Assembly: GCF_022678485.1 (NCBI RefSeq)
Contig: NZ_JALBYP010000038.1
Location: 186,001-250,000 of the forward strand
Reading direction: 5' to 3'
Source of the DNA: Aliiroseovarius sediminis
GTDB taxonomy: Bacteria > Pseudomonadota > Alphaproteobacteria > Rhodobacterales > Rhodobacteraceae
DNA: 64,000 bases
The position numbers and the translations under genes were made by a program. Every line of letters starts with the position of its first letter. The first letter of the stretch is position 1. Under the pieces are notes generated by a model. That model was not told the origin of the DNA. It was given only the letters and a program-made list of their open reading frames with translations, and searched no databases. Positions 52,017 through 61,185 of this stretch are shown piece by piece.

Positions 52017-52694
52017 ATGACGAAGAGCCAGATTGCAAAGATCGCGTGGAAACCTGATGGCGTGCCGGTGGCGACGCGGTTCGATGACCCGTATTTCTCG
52101 CTTGAGGATGGACTGGCCGAGACGCGTCATGTGTTCCTGAGCGGCAATGACCTGCCTGCCCGGTTCGCGCCGGGGTTTCACGTGGCCGAACTGGGTTTTG
52201 GCACGGGGTTGAACATGCTGGCGGCGTTCCTGTCATGGCGGGATGCGGGGGCGCCACAGGGCGTGCGCTTCACCTCGTTCGAGGCCTTTCCCATGGCCGC
52301 GGACGACATTGCCAAGGCGCTGGACGCCTTTCCGGAAGCGCGCGCCGTTGCTGCGCCATTCCTGTCGGCATGGGCAGATGGCGTGCGTGAGTTCGATCTG
52401 GACGGTTTTGCCGTCGAGGTGATCATAGGAGATGCCCGTCAGACCTTGGCCGCGTGGCAAGGCAAGGCCGATGCGTGGTTTCTGGACGGGTTTTCGCCCG
52501 CCAAAAACCCCGAGCTTTGGGGCGATGGCCTGATGATGCAGGTCGGCGCGCATACCGCCCCCGGCGGCACATTCGCGACCTATACCGCCGCCGGTTTTGT
52601 GCGCCGGGCGCTGGACGCGGCTGGCTTTGACGTGGAACGCGCACCGGGATACGGGCGCAAGCGGCATATGAGCCGCGGCACCCTGCGCCGTTGA
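52017..52694 (+). CDS. mnmD: tRNA (5-methylaminomethyl-2-thiouridine)(34)-methyltransferase
   Basis: MnmD methylates nm5(s2)U34 to mnm5(s2)U34 in the anticodon of several tRNAs. The 225-residue protein has the DUF752/MnmD features: FDDPYFSLEDGLAETRHVFL at the start, SAM loop VAELGFGTGLNMLAAF, and DAWFLDGFSPAKNPELWGD with the family's DGFSPxKNPxxW motif. It ends with PGYGRKRHMSRG. The ATG at 52017 begins the conserved sequence; upstream codons overlap the divergent oxidase gene. It is a stand-alone form of the N-terminal half of E. coli MnmC. Confidence 0.93.
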   Translation: MTKSQIAKIAWKPDGVPVATRFDDPYFSLEDGLAETRHVFLSGNDLPARFAPGFHVAELGFGTGLNMLAAFLSWRDAGAPQGVRFTSFEAFPMAADDIAKALDAFPEARAVAAPFLSAWADGVREFDLDGFAVEVIIGDARQTLAAWQGKADAWFLDGFSPAKNPELWGDGLMMQVGAHTAPGGTFATYTAAGFVRRALDAAGFDVERAPGYGRKRHMSRGTLRR

Positions 52695-52705
52695 GGAGCC
52701 ACCAG

Positions 52706-53578
52706 ATGGATCAGAACACCCGCGCCGGTATCCTGCTGATGATTGGTGCGACTTTCGTTTTCGCCATGCAGGACGGCATTTCACGTCATCTTGGCGGCGC
52801 CTATAACGTTTGGATGATCGTGATGATCCGGTATTGGTTCTTCGCGGCCTTCGTCATCTGGCTGACCCGCCGAAATGGCGGTCTAAGGAACGCCCTGCGG
52901 CCTGCCCGCCCGTATCTGCAAGTCTTTCGCGGCGCGCTTCTGGCGCTGGAAATCTGCGTCACGGTGTTGTCTTTCGTGCTGCTGGGACTGGTGGAAAGCC
53001 ATGCGATTTTCGCCTGCTACCCGTTGCTCGTCGCGGCGTTTTCGGGTCCGGTGTTGGGCGAAACCGTCGGCTGGCGGCGGTGGCTGGCAATCGGCATCGG
53101 TTTCATTGGCATTCTGGTGATCCTGCAACCCGGCGTTGGCGTTTTCGCCCCCGAGGCAATCGTGCCCCTGATCGGCGCGCTGATGTTCGCGCTTTATGGG
53201 CTTCTGACTCGGCTGGCCGCGAAAACCGACAGCACCCAGACCAGCTTTTTCTGGACCGGCATTGTCGGCGCGGTCGTGATGACTGCTATCGGCGCGTCGT
53301 TCTGGGAACCGATGATCGCGCGCGACTGGGCGTGGATGGCCCTTTTGTGCGTGACCGGCGTGCTGGGGCATTGGCTCTTGATCAAATGCTATGAATTTGC
53401 CGAGGCCAGCACCGTGCAGCCCTTCGCCTATCTGCAACTCGTCTTCGTCTCGATCCTTGGCGTGTCCCTGTTCGGCGAAGAGCTTCGGACAAACGTGGTG
53501 ATCGGCGCGGCCATCGTGGTCGGCGCGGGGATATTCACACTGATCCGCAGCCGACGCGCGATCCGGCCTATTGTTTAA
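52706..53578 (+). CDS. DMT-superfamily transporter (EamA)
   Basis: The 290-residue protein has ten membrane helices in two EamA repeats; the first ends with VESHAIFACYPLLVAAFSGP and the second with ASTVQPFAYLQLVFVSILGV, both typical of drug/metabolite transporters. The substrate is unknown. GAGGAG 7 bases before the ATG at 52706 decides the start and lies just past the mnmD stop, so the two are likely cotranscribed. Its end overlaps the convergent slt gene by 11 bases. Confidence 0.88.
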   Translation: MDQNTRAGILLMIGATFVFAMQDGISRHLGGAYNVWMIVMIRYWFFAAFVIWLTRRNGGLRNALRPARPYLQVFRGALLALEICVTVLSFVLLGLVESHAIFACYPLLVAAFSGPVLGETVGWRRWLAIGIGFIGILVILQPGVGVFAPEAIVPLIGALMFALYGLLTRLAAKTDSTQTSFFWTGIVGAVVMTAIGASFWEPMIARDWAWMALLCVTGVLGHWLLIKCYEFAEASTVQPFAYLQLVFVSILGVSLFGEELRTNVVIGAAIVVGAGIFTLIRSRRAIRPIV

Positions 53579-55529
53579 GCTCTTTTGACAGCGACAAGGG
53601 TTCGGTCTTGCCGGTCAGCCGCGCGCGATAGACAGGCAGGCTTTCGGCCACCCGCATGACGTAGTTTCGCGTCTCGCGGAACGGAATATGCTCGATCCAG
53701 TCGACGATATCAGTTTCGCTCGCGCGCACGTCGCCCAATTGTTTGGTCCACCGCGTCGCACGGGTTGGCCCCGCGTTATAGGCCACCGAGACCAGAACCG
53801 GGTTCATGCCGAAATCCTCGATCAACTTTGCAAGGTATTCCGACCCCAACCTTGTGTTGTATTCCGGGTCGGTGATCAGGCGCGACTTGGAATAGGGCAT
53901 GTCCAGACGCTTGGCCATGTCCGACGCGGTGCCGGGCATCAACTGCATCAATCCACGCGCGCCCACGCCCGACATGACGCCGGGGTCAAATTCGCTTTCC
54001 CGCCGCGCGATGGCAAGCTCAAGCGCGCGGGGCACGGTGCGGTTGCCGCGCCCAATGTCGGGCGTCGGGTAATAGGGACGCGGGATCGTGATACCGACGC
54101 GGGCGGCCTGCTTGGCGATCATCAACTGCAAATGCGGCTCGTCCACGCTTTCGGCCCATGCGCCAAGTTGCCCGATTTCCTCGCGGTTCAGGCTTTCGGC
54201 CAGATGCACGGCAAAACGTTCGGCCCAATAACGCTCGCCTGCCGCTTGCAGAAGACGTGCGGCCTCCATCACCGTGCCCCCCCAGAAACCGGCCTGTATG
54301 ACGGGGGGGAAGGGTTCGGCCCCGGTCAGAGACGGGTCCATCGCCATCCCGGCGCGTTCGGCGGCCAGAAGGCCATAGAAGCTGGTTTGATAGTCGCCCC
54401 CCAGTTCATAGGCGGCCTTGGCTGCCACCGCGTCACCTGCGGCTTCATGCGCGCGACCCAGCCAATAGCCGGCGCGCCCCATACTGATGGGGGTGTCGAC
54501 GCTTAGCCGGAAGGTCCGGAAATGTTCAAGCGCGGTGATCGGGTCATCCAGTTTGCGCAGGGCGACATAGCCCGCGATCCACTCAAGATCATTCTGGTTC
54601 GAGCCGCCCGACAGATGATGGAACGCCGCCAGTTGATAAGCCTGCTGCGCCTTGCCTTCGCGCATCGACCAACGCGCCAGAACGCGGCGCCAACTGGCCC
54701 AGCGTTCAGGATGGCCCAACGTCATCGCGTTCTTCGAGCGTTCCAAAAGCAAATCAACCGCATCCTGATTGCGTCCTTTCGACGCCCGCCACAGGAATCG
54801 TTCATAGGCAAGGCCCGGATCGCTTGCCAGCGCGTCCGGGACAGCCGCGATCAGGGCATCGACACCATTCTTTTTCTTGCGCAGTGCCAGGCGGGCATTT
54901 GCCAGCGCCTGCTGGTCTTTTCCGACAAGCGGCAACATACGCGTGGCTTCCGTGGTCTCGCCGCGCCACAGCAGCATGTCCAGCCGATCCCAGTGATAGG
55001 ATTTCAGCGCATCGCCATAGCGCGCCACAAATGCGTCGTGTTCTTCTTCATCCAGTGAAAGCGTAGTCCACGCCAGAATGATTCCGTCCCGCGCCAAACC
55101 GGAGGCGCCTGTGGCGGTGCGGGCTTCGGCCAGGCGCAGGGCGCCACGACCGGTCTGCGGTGGCTGCGGTTTGAAGAAGGCCAGCACCTTTTCAGGGTCA
55201 TAGCGATGCGGGATCGTCTCCTCGGACTGTTTGCGAAGATATTTCAGGCCCGGCCAGTCGGGATGTCTGGCCAAGAAGGTGCGCGTATCCTCGAAACTGC
55301 CTTCGCCGCGGCGCAGGCGGTGCCATTCGACGATGTCGCGCACAAGGCCGCCGCCCACCTTCGCAGTGGCAAGCGCTTCGGACCAATTATCAGACCGGGC
55401 GTGCTGAACGGCCTTTTGTAATGCGCTGACCGCGCCCGCGTCTTGGGCAAATGCCCCCGAAGGTGCGGCGATGAAGGGCAACAGGGACAGGGTCAAGGCC
55501 CCGAAAGTGTGTCTTATTTTTCTGCTCAT
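53568..55529 (-). CDS. Soluble lytic murein transglycosylase, Slt70-like
   Basis: The periplasmic enzyme cleaves peptidoglycan strands processively. The 653-residue protein has a signal peptide (residues 1-29, ending GAFA), a long alpha-helical superhelix of TPR-like repeats (about 40-470), and a C-terminal SLT domain: LAIARRESEFDPGVMSGVGA holds the catalytic Glu, followed by GLMQLMPGTASDMAKRL and VSVAYNAGPTRATRW. Length and layout match Slt70. It is divergent from dapA, a neighbourhood common in Rhodobacteraceae. Confidence 0.93.
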   Translation of the reverse strand: MSRKIRHTFGALTLSLLPFIAAPSGAFAQDAGAVSALQKAVQHARSDNWSEALATAKVGGGLVRDIVEWHRLRRGEGSFEDTRTFLARHPDWPGLKYLRKQSEETIPHRYDPEKVLAFFKPQPPQTGRGALRLAEARTATGASGLARDGIILAWTTLSLDEEEHDAFVARYGDALKSYHWDRLDMLLWRGETTEATRMLPLVGKDQQALANARLALRKKKNGVDALIAAVPDALASDPGLAYERFLWRASKGRNQDAVDLLLERSKNAMTLGHPERWASWRRVLARWSMREGKAQQAYQLAAFHHLSGGSNQNDLEWIAGYVALRKLDDPITALEHFRTFRLSVDTPISMGRAGYWLGRAHEAAGDAVAAKAAYELGGDYQTSFYGLLAAERAGMAMDPSLTGAEPFPPVIQAGFWGGTVMEAARLLQAAGERYWAERFAVHLAESLNREEIGQLGAWAESVDEPHLQLMIAKQAARVGITIPRPYYPTPDIGRGNRTVPRALELAIARRESEFDPGVMSGVGARGLMQLMPGTASDMAKRLDMPYSKSRLITDPEYNTRLGSEYLAKLIEDFGMNPVLVSVAYNAGPTRATRWTKQLGDVRASETDIVDWIEHIPFRETRNYVMRVAESLPVYRARLTGKTEPLSLSKELKQ

Positions 55530-55670
55530 GGCGAAAAACTAGTTTCGCCAGCGCAATACGCAACACACAAACTTGGCATTTGTCGCGAACCCGGCTAGTT
55601 TCCGCCGCGTTTGCGGGGCGATTCAAATCCTGCGCCGCAGTAATCGAATTTAACAGAATTGGAGCGTGTC

Positions 55671-56543
55671 ATGTTCAAAGGATCTCTTCCTGCCCTGGTC
55701 ACGCCGTTCAAGGACGGCGCAGTGGATTTCGACACGCTCAAACGCTTGATCGAATGGCATATCGCTGAAGGCTCGCACGGATTGGTGCCAGTGGGCACAA
55801 CCGGTGAAACCCCAACGCTGAGCCACGAGGAACATGAACAGGTGGTCGAGGCTGTGGTGACAACTGTCGCGGGCCGTGTGCCGGTAATTGCTGGGGCGGG
55901 GTCCAACAGCACCGCCGAAACCCTGCGTTTCGTGGAACATGCCAAAGACGTGGGCGCAGATGCGGCATTGGTCGTGACGCCCTATTACAACAAGCCGACG
56001 CAAAAAGGGCTGATCGCGCATTTCACCGCGGTGGCCGAGGTTGGCATACCGATCATCATCTACAATATCCCGCCGCGGTCCGTGGTGGATATGTCGGCCG
56101 ATACGATGGGCGAACTGGCGAAGCTGGACATGATTGTGGGGGTAAAGGATTCCTCGGCTGATCCGGGACGGGTCGCCATGCAGCGCATGACCTGTGGCAA
56201 GGATTTCATCCAATTGTGTGCCGAAGATCCGGCGGCGGTTGGCTATAACGCAATGGGCGGTGTCGGGTGTATTTCCGTCACCGCGAACGTGGCGCCGAAA
56301 CTGTGCAGTCAGGTGCAAGAGGCGACACTTGCGGGCGATTTTGCAGCGGCGCTTGAATTGTCCGACAAGCTGATGCCGCTTCACCGCGCCATCTTTGCCG
56401 AGCCGGGTGTATCCGGCGCGAAATATGCGCTGTCCAAGCTTGGCATGTGTGGCGGAGAGCTGCGGTTGCCGATGCTTGAAGTTGGTGACGACACCAAGAC
56501 GCAAATCGACGCGGCCCTTCGGCACGCCGGTTTGCTGGACTGA
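55671..56543 (+). CDS. dapA: 4-hydroxy-tetrahydrodipicolinate synthase
   Basis: DapA condenses pyruvate with aspartate semialdehyde, the first committed step to lysine and meso-diaminopimelate for peptidoglycan. The 290-residue protein has [18 protein letters not shown], the catalytic Tyr in [13 protein letters not shown], and the Schiff-base Lys in [13 protein letters not shown] lies 6 bases before the ATG at 55671, which decides the start. smpB follows after 74 bases on the same strand, and slt is divergent, so cell-wall genes flank this point. Confidence 0.96.
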   Translation: MFKGSLPALVTPFKDGAVDFDTLKRLIEWHIAEGSHGLVPVGTTGETPTLSHEEHEQVVEAVVTTVAGRVPVIAGAGSNSTAETLRFVEHAKDVGADAALVVTPYYNKPTQKGLIAHFTAVAEVGIPIIIYNIPPRSVVDMSADTMGELAKLDMIVGVKDSSADPGRVAMQRMTCGKDFIQLCAEDPAAVGYNAMGGVGCISVTANVAPKLCSQVQEATLAGDFAAALELSDKLMPLHRAIFAEPGVSGAKYALSKLGMCGGELRLPMLEVGDDTKTQIDAALRHAGLLD

Positions 56544-56617
56544 AATACCGGCCCGGCGACGTGCGATTTGCAGGTGCCGGGCTGGACAGTGTCGGGGCAA
56601 AGCCCTACATCCGCGTC

Positions 56618-57094
56618 ATGGCCAAGACGAAAGACGACCCCAACTATAAGGTGATCGCCGAAAATCGGCGCGCGCGGTATGATTACGCGATCGAAGAAGA
56701 TGTCGAATGCGGCATCGTTCTGATGGGGTCCGAGGTCAAATCCCTGCGCCAAGGCAGCTCTAATATCGCAGAAAGCTACGCGGCGGTTGAAGATGGCGAA
56801 CTTTACCTGACCAACGCCTATATTGCGCCCTATAAACAGGCTGTGACATGGGGCCATCTTGAGCGTCGCAAGCGCAAGTTGTTGGCGTCAAAGCGCGAGA
56901 TTGCGAAGATGTGGAACGCGACCCAGCGCAAGGGCATGACCCTGGTGCCGCTGGTGATGTATTTCAATCACAAGGGTTTGGTGAAGATCAAGATCGGCAT
57001 CGCCAAGGGCAAAAAGGCCCATGACAAGCGCGCGACCGAGGCCAAGCGGGATTGGGGCCGCCAGAAGCAGCGGTTGTTGCGGCACGGGGATTAG
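56618..57094 (+). CDS. smpB: SsrA-binding protein
   Basis: SmpB binds tmRNA and brings it to stalled ribosomes. The 158-residue protein begins [20 protein letters not shown] and has [20 protein letters not shown] and [11 protein letters not shown], all strongly conserved, then a basic C-terminal tail ([20 protein letters not shown]). The ATG at 56618 begins the conserved sequence. It is downstream of dapA; a small GGGGC/GCCCC hairpin follows the stop codon. Confidence 0.96.
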   Translation: MAKTKDDPNYKVIAENRRARYDYAIEEDVECGIVLMGSEVKSLRQGSSNIAESYAAVEDGELYLTNAYIAPYKQAVTWGHLERRKRKLLASKREIAKMWNATQRKGMTLVPLVMYFNHKGLVKIKIGIAKGKKAHDKRATEAKRDWGRQKQRLLRHGD

Positions 57095-57155
57095 GGGCTT
57101 TGCCCCTCTGCGCTTTGCGCATTCACCCCAGGATATTTTAGGCCAGAAGAAACAG
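57093..57155. repeat. Hairpin plus Rhodobacteraceae-type intergenic repeat after smpB
   Basis: AGGGGC-TTT-GCCCCT (57093-57107) overlaps the smpB stop. It is followed at 57125-57155 by CACCCCAGGATATTTTAGGC and CAGAAGAAACAG, a sequence type I recognise as a common short intergenic repeat downstream of genes in Rhodobacteraceae genomes. Only one copy is in this window, so the repeat nature rests on general knowledge. Confidence 0.45.
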
Positions 57156-57159
57156 TGGG

Positions 57160-58920
57160 TCAGGTCAGTCCGAAGCCCGTGTAGGGCAGGAAGCGCACTG
57201 ATGTTCCCGGTGTGATCTTCAGCGCCTCGTCTGGCAGTTCGACAAGTCCCGTGGCCCAGCTGAGGCCGGAGATGCGGCCTGAGCCTTCGGATTTGAACAC
57301 CTCAACTTGGCCTTCATCGTTGATCCGCGCGCGCAGGTATTCGCGGCGTCCGGCTTTCTTTGATTTCGAGAAGCCGGCGGGCAGGTCAAAGGCTTGTGGG
57401 GTGAGCCATGGGCCTCCGGCGAGTTTCGAGAAAGCCGGACGGGCAAAGATCAGCGTGGTGATCAGGGCGGCAACAGGGTTTCCCGGCAGGCCAAAGACGG
57501 GCGTGCCATTCCATTGGGCAAGCGCCAGGGGGCGGCCCGGCTTGATCGCGATGCGCCAGTGGTGCAGCGATCCGGTCTGTTCAAGCAGGGCCGAGACATG
57601 ATCTTCGTCGCCCGCCGATGCGCCGCCGGAGGTCAGGATGACATCGGTTTTTGCTGCTGCATCGTCAAAGGCTTGGCGCAGCGTGTCCCGGTCATCGGCG
57701 ACATGGCCAAGATCGACAGGCAAATAGCCCCAGTTCTCAGTCAGCGACAGCAGCATGGGGCGATTGGCGTCATAGGTGCGGCCAACGTCCAGCGTGGTGC
57801 CGGGCTCTGCCAATTCGTCGCCTGTGGACAGGACACCGACGCGCAGGCGGGTGTGGACCTCTGCCTTTGGCAGGCCGAGCGCTGACAGAAGCGCCACATC
57901 CGGTGCGCGCATCTTGTGACCTGCGGGCAGGGCAAGCTTGCCTGCTGCCACGTCTTCGCCAGCGGCGCGGGCGTTTGCGCCGGGTTTCACGCCAGCCGGG
58001 AAGCTGAGGGTTGAGCCGTCAACTTGCACGTCTTCCTGCATGATCACTGTATCGACCCCATCGGGCAACAAAGCGCCTGTCAGGATGCGGATGGCATGGC
58101 CCATTGGCACGCTGCCTGCAAAGGGTGCGCCCGCCGCGGCACGGCCTTCGACGAGGGGCAGTTGCACGCTGTCGCCATCGGGCAGGCCCGCATAGGCGAA
58201 GCCGTATCCGTCGACCGCCGCGTTGGCGCCGGGCGGATTGGCGCGGGCGGCCATGTGGTCGGCGGCAAGAATACGGTCACGGGCATCTGCCACCGGGATC
58301 GTTTCGGTGCCGGTGATCGGGGACAGGCGGCTTTGCAGGGTCTTCAGCGCCTCGTCGACCGGGGTCCAGTGCACGCCGGGGGGCAGGGCGAAGCAGTCAT
58401 TTGCCAGCTTGGCCGACGATCGTCGGGTCATGCCGGTTGCGACCTCGATGAATGCGGCGATGGCGGCGGTGTCATCAAGGTCGAGCACCGGCAGTTTCAG
58501 ATCCGGCAGGGGGGTGTCGCTGGCAATCGCGCGGATGGTGTCGTTTTCCGGCGCCAGCAACGTTGCGCCCGTCGCCGCGCGGTGGGCTTCGATCTTGGGG
58601 TGGGGGGCGGATTTGAACCCCTCGATCAATACCAGATCGCAGGGGGTCAGCCGGGCGATCAGATCATCTAGCGGCGGCTCACCCGTGTCGCGCAGCTCGT
58701 GCAGGATTGTCACGCGAGCCGACGAGGTTAGCACAACCTCTTGCGCGCCGGCTTCGCGGTGGCGGTGTGTGTCGGTGCCGGGGTGTTCCAGATCAACACC
58801 ATGATGGGTGTGTTTCAGGGTTGAAACCCGCAGTCCCTTGGCGGTGAAATGGGCGATCAGGCGTTCCATCAGCCCGGTCTTGCCGGAGTTTTTCCAGCCG
58901 GTGACGCCGAAGATTTTCAT
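57160..58920 (-). CDS. Fused MobB-MoeA molybdenum cofactor protein
   Basis: Residues 1-165 are MobB, a GTP-binding protein: Walker A in GVTGWKNSGKTGLMERLI, HTHHGVDLEHPGTDTHRHRE, and LIEGFKSAPHPKIE. Residues about 185-586 are MoeA, the molybdate insertase: ANPPGANAAVDGYGFAYAGL, TGALLPDGVDTVIMQE, VLSTGDELAEPGT, LTSGGASAGDEDHV and FGLPGNPVAALIT. Fusion of the two is seen in some alphaproteobacteria. The ATG overlaps the mobA stop by 4 bases, so the gene is coupled into the fdhD-mobA unit that matures molybdenum enzymes such as formate dehydrogenase. Confidence 0.93.
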   Translation of the reverse strand: MKIFGVTGWKNSGKTGLMERLIAHFTAKGLRVSTLKHTHHGVDLEHPGTDTHRHREAGAQEVVLTSSARVTILHELRDTGEPPLDDLIARLTPCDLVLIEGFKSAPHPKIEAHRAATGATLLAPENDTIRAIASDTPLPDLKLPVLDLDDTAAIAAFIEVATGMTRRSSAKLANDCFALPPGVHWTPVDEALKTLQSRLSPITGTETIPVADARDRILAADHMAARANPPGANAAVDGYGFAYAGLPDGDSVQLPLVEGRAAAGAPFAGSVPMGHAIRILTGALLPDGVDTVIMQEDVQVDGSTLSFPAGVKPGANARAAGEDVAAGKLALPAGHKMRAPDVALLSALGLPKAEVHTRLRVGVLSTGDELAEPGTTLDVGRTYDANRPMLLSLTENWGYLPVDLGHVADDRDTLRQAFDDAAAKTDVILTSGGASAGDEDHVSALLEQTGSLHHWRIAIKPGRPLALAQWNGTPVFGLPGNPVAALITTLIFARPAFSKLAGGPWLTPQAFDLPAGFSKSKKAGRREYLRARINDEGQVEVFKSEGSGRISGLSWATGLVELPDEALKITPGTSVRFLPYTGFGLT

Positions 58921-59537
58921 GGTGCGGACTCCAACAGATATTGAGCGCGGGTCAGGTCTTGGGGGGTGTTCACGTTAAAAAACGGGTCGAACGGGTCAGG
59001 GCCAAAGACGGCCTGTGCCGCGCCGTACCCGTCGGTCCACTGGACCACTTTGCGCAAACCGTCTTCAAGGGCCGCGCGCAGGTCATCGCGTAAGCTGACG
59101 TCCCACAACCCGAAAGTCGGCTGACGCATCGGGCCGCGTTGCGGGTCAAGCGTGGCGGCAAGGGCAATGGGGGCGTGGGCGTCATGGGCCGCCTGCGTCA
59201 GCCGATCCACAAGATCGCGTGGAAAGAACGGCGTGTCGGCGGCGACCGAGACAACATGGGTCGCGCCCTGCGCCGCTGCCCAATCAAGCCCGGCCAGGAC
59301 ACCGGCCAAAGGCCCGGCAAAGCCGTCGATGCTGTCGGGCAAAACGGGCAGGCCCAGATCTGCAAACCGCGACGGGTCGCCGTTGGCGTTCAAAGCGATG
59401 GCCCCCACTTGCGGCGCCAGCCGGTCGATGACCTGCGACAGAAGTGTTCCATTCCCCAAAGGCAGCAAACCCTTGTCGCCCCCCCCCATGCGCGTGGCCA
59501 AACCGCCCGCCAGTATAATGCCGACAGGCTTGGTCAT
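58917..59537 (-). CDS. mobA: Molybdenum cofactor guanylyltransferase
   Basis: MobA adds GMP to molybdopterin to make the MGD form used by formate dehydrogenase and related enzymes. The 206-residue protein has the nucleotidyltransferase start GIILAGGLATRMGGGDKGLL, the Asp-containing VSVAADTPFFPRDLVDRL, and DPFFNVNTPQDLTRAQ near the C-terminus, all diagnostic. It overlaps fdhD upstream and mobB-moeA downstream by 4 bases each (ATGA), indicating tight translational coupling. Confidence 0.95.
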   Translation of the reverse strand: MTKPVGIILAGGLATRMGGGDKGLLPLGNGTLLSQVIDRLAPQVGAIALNANGDPSRFADLGLPVLPDSIDGFAGPLAGVLAGLDWAAAQGATHVVSVAADTPFFPRDLVDRLTQAAHDAHAPIALAATLDPQRGPMRQPTFGLWDVSLRDDLRAALEDGLRKVVQWTDGYGAAQAVFGPDPFDPFFNVNTPQDLTRAQYLLESAP

Positions 59538-60418
59538 GCCTTCGCTCCTTTGCGGCGGTGCTTGCGATCCTCGTGGACAACATGCGCGGGGTCGATGTCG
59601 CGGATCAGGCGGTCTTCGCCGGATAGGCAGGTGAAGCGCTGTCCGCGCATCCGCCCGATCAGGGTCAGGCCGACCTCACGCGCAATCTCGACGCCCCAAG
59701 CGGTGAAGCCGGACCGCGAGACCAGTACGGGGATGCCCATTTGCGCCGTCTTGATCACCATCTCGGATGTCAGGCGACCGGTGGTGTAAAGGATCTTGTC
59801 CGCGCCCGCGACCGCTTCGGACAGCATCCAGCCGGCCACCTTGTCGACCGCGTTGTGGCGGCCCACATCCTCCATATACACAAGCGGGCGGTCTTCCTGG
59901 CACAGGACCGTGCCGTGGATGGCACCCGCTTCGAGATACAGCGACGGGGTGCGGTTGATCGTCTGCGCCAAGGCGTAAAGCCACGAGGTTTTCAATGGCG
60001 CAGGGGGCAGGGTTAGCCCTTCCAACCCCTCCATCATGTCGCCGAAAACGGTGCCGACCGCGCAGCCCGAGGTGCGCGTCTTGCGGGCCAGCTTGTCTTC
60101 GTAGTCCGTCTCGACCGCGGTGCGCACCACGACCGTGTCGATGTCGTCGTCATAGTCCACGCCGATGATCCGGTCATCGTCCGACAGCATCCCCTGATTG
60201 CGCAGAAACCCAAGTGCCAGGTATTTGGGGTAATCCCCGATGGTCATTGCGGTCACGATCTCGCGCTTGTTCAGGAAAATGGTCAGCGGGCGTTCCTCTA
60301 CCACGGAAATCGTGACCGGCGCGCCGGTCTCGTCATGCCCATCGACGGCGCGGGTCAGGCGCGTGGCCAACGGATCCGGTGCGATCAGGTATTGGGAAGA
60401 AATGTCGTTCGTGGTCAA
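59534..60418 (-). CDS. fdhD: Formate dehydrogenase accessory sulfurtransferase
   Basis: FdhD carries sulfur from a cysteine desulfurase to the Mo-bis-MGD cofactor of formate dehydrogenase. The 294-residue protein has EERPLTIFLNKREIVTAMT, the catalytic Cys in RTSGCAVGTVFGD, EDVGRHNAVDKVAGW and VSRSGFTAWGVEIA. E. coli FdhD has a C-x-x-C pair at the active site; here only the first Cys is present (C-A-V-G). The start is a TTG at 60418 with AGGAG 6 bases upstream; the longer open frame to 60550 overlaps azlC and is rejected. It heads the moco operon and is divergent from azlC. Confidence 0.92.
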   Translation of the reverse strand: MTTNDISSQYLIAPDPLATRLTRAVDGHDETGAPVTISVVEERPLTIFLNKREIVTAMTIGDYPKYLALGFLRNQGMLSDDDRIIGVDYDDDIDTVVVRTAVETDYEDKLARKTRTSGCAVGTVFGDMMEGLEGLTLPPAPLKTSWLYALAQTINRTPSLYLEAGAIHGTVLCQEDRPLVYMEDVGRHNAVDKVAGWMLSEAVAGADKILYTTGRLTSEMVIKTAQMGIPVLVSRSGFTAWGVEIAREVGLTLIGRMRGQRFTCLSGEDRLIRDIDPAHVVHEDRKHRRKGAKA

Positions 60419-60468
60419 TTGCAACTCCTGTCGCGAAACCGTATGCGTGTGGCACAATCTAGGACCCG

Positions 60469-61185
60469 ATGATGACTTCGTCCAACCCCAAAAGACACTT
60501 CTTTCGCGGTGCCGGTGACGCGCTGCCCTTCGTTCTGGTGATCGTGCCATTCGCGCTTTTGTTTGGCGTGGTCGCGTCCGAGGCTGGGCTGAACGTCGCC
60601 GAGGTCATGGGCTTTTCCGTTCTGGTCATCGCAGGGGCCGCGCAGTTCACCGCGGTGCAGATGATGTCGGAAAACGCGCCGACGGTGATCGTTATCCTGA
60701 CGGCGCTGGCGGTGAACATGCGTATGGCCATGTATAGCGCGTCGTTGACCCCCTATCTGGGCAAGGCGCCGATGTGGCAGCGTGCGCTTGCCGCATACTT
60801 GATGGTCGATCAGGCCTATGCCCTGTCACAGATCAAGTACGAGATGGAGCCGGACCTGACCGTGCCCGAACGTGTCGCCTATTACGTCGGTTCTGTCTCG
60901 CCGCTGGTGCCGTTGTGGTTCACTGCCACCTATATCGGTGCGGTGGCGGGCACGCAAATTCCGGCCAGCTTTGCGCTGGATTTCGCGCTGCCGATCACGT
61001 TTCTGGCAATGATCGCCCCGGCGCTTCGCACGCTGGCGCATGTGGCTGCGGCTGTGACCTCGGTCGGGTTGGCGTTGTTGATGGCGTGGATGCCCTATGG
61101 CTCGGGCCTTCTGGTGGCGGCGATCGGGGCGATGGTTGTCGGCGCGCAGGTCGAGGTATTTCTGGCAAGAAAGGCGACCCGATGA
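60469..61185 (+). CDS. azlC: AzlC family amino-acid exporter, large subunit
   Basis: AzlC with AzlD forms a branched-chain amino acid (or analogue) exporter in the inner membrane. The 238-residue protein has several membrane helices, with ALPFVLVIVPFALLFGVVAS at the start and VIAGAAQFTAVQMM and NMRMAMYSASLTPYL, which are family signatures. It overlaps azlD as ATGA. The gene pair is divergent from fdhD with only 50 bases between the start codons. Confidence 0.93.
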   Translation: MMTSSNPKRHFFRGAGDALPFVLVIVPFALLFGVVASEAGLNVAEVMGFSVLVIAGAAQFTAVQMMSENAPTVIVILTALAVNMRMAMYSASLTPYLGKAPMWQRALAAYLMVDQAYALSQIKYEMEPDLTVPERVAYYVGSVSPLVPLWFTATYIGAVAGTQIPASFALDFALPITFLAMIAPALRTLAHVAAAVTSVGLALLMAWMPYGSGLLVAAIGAMVVGAQVEVFLARKATR

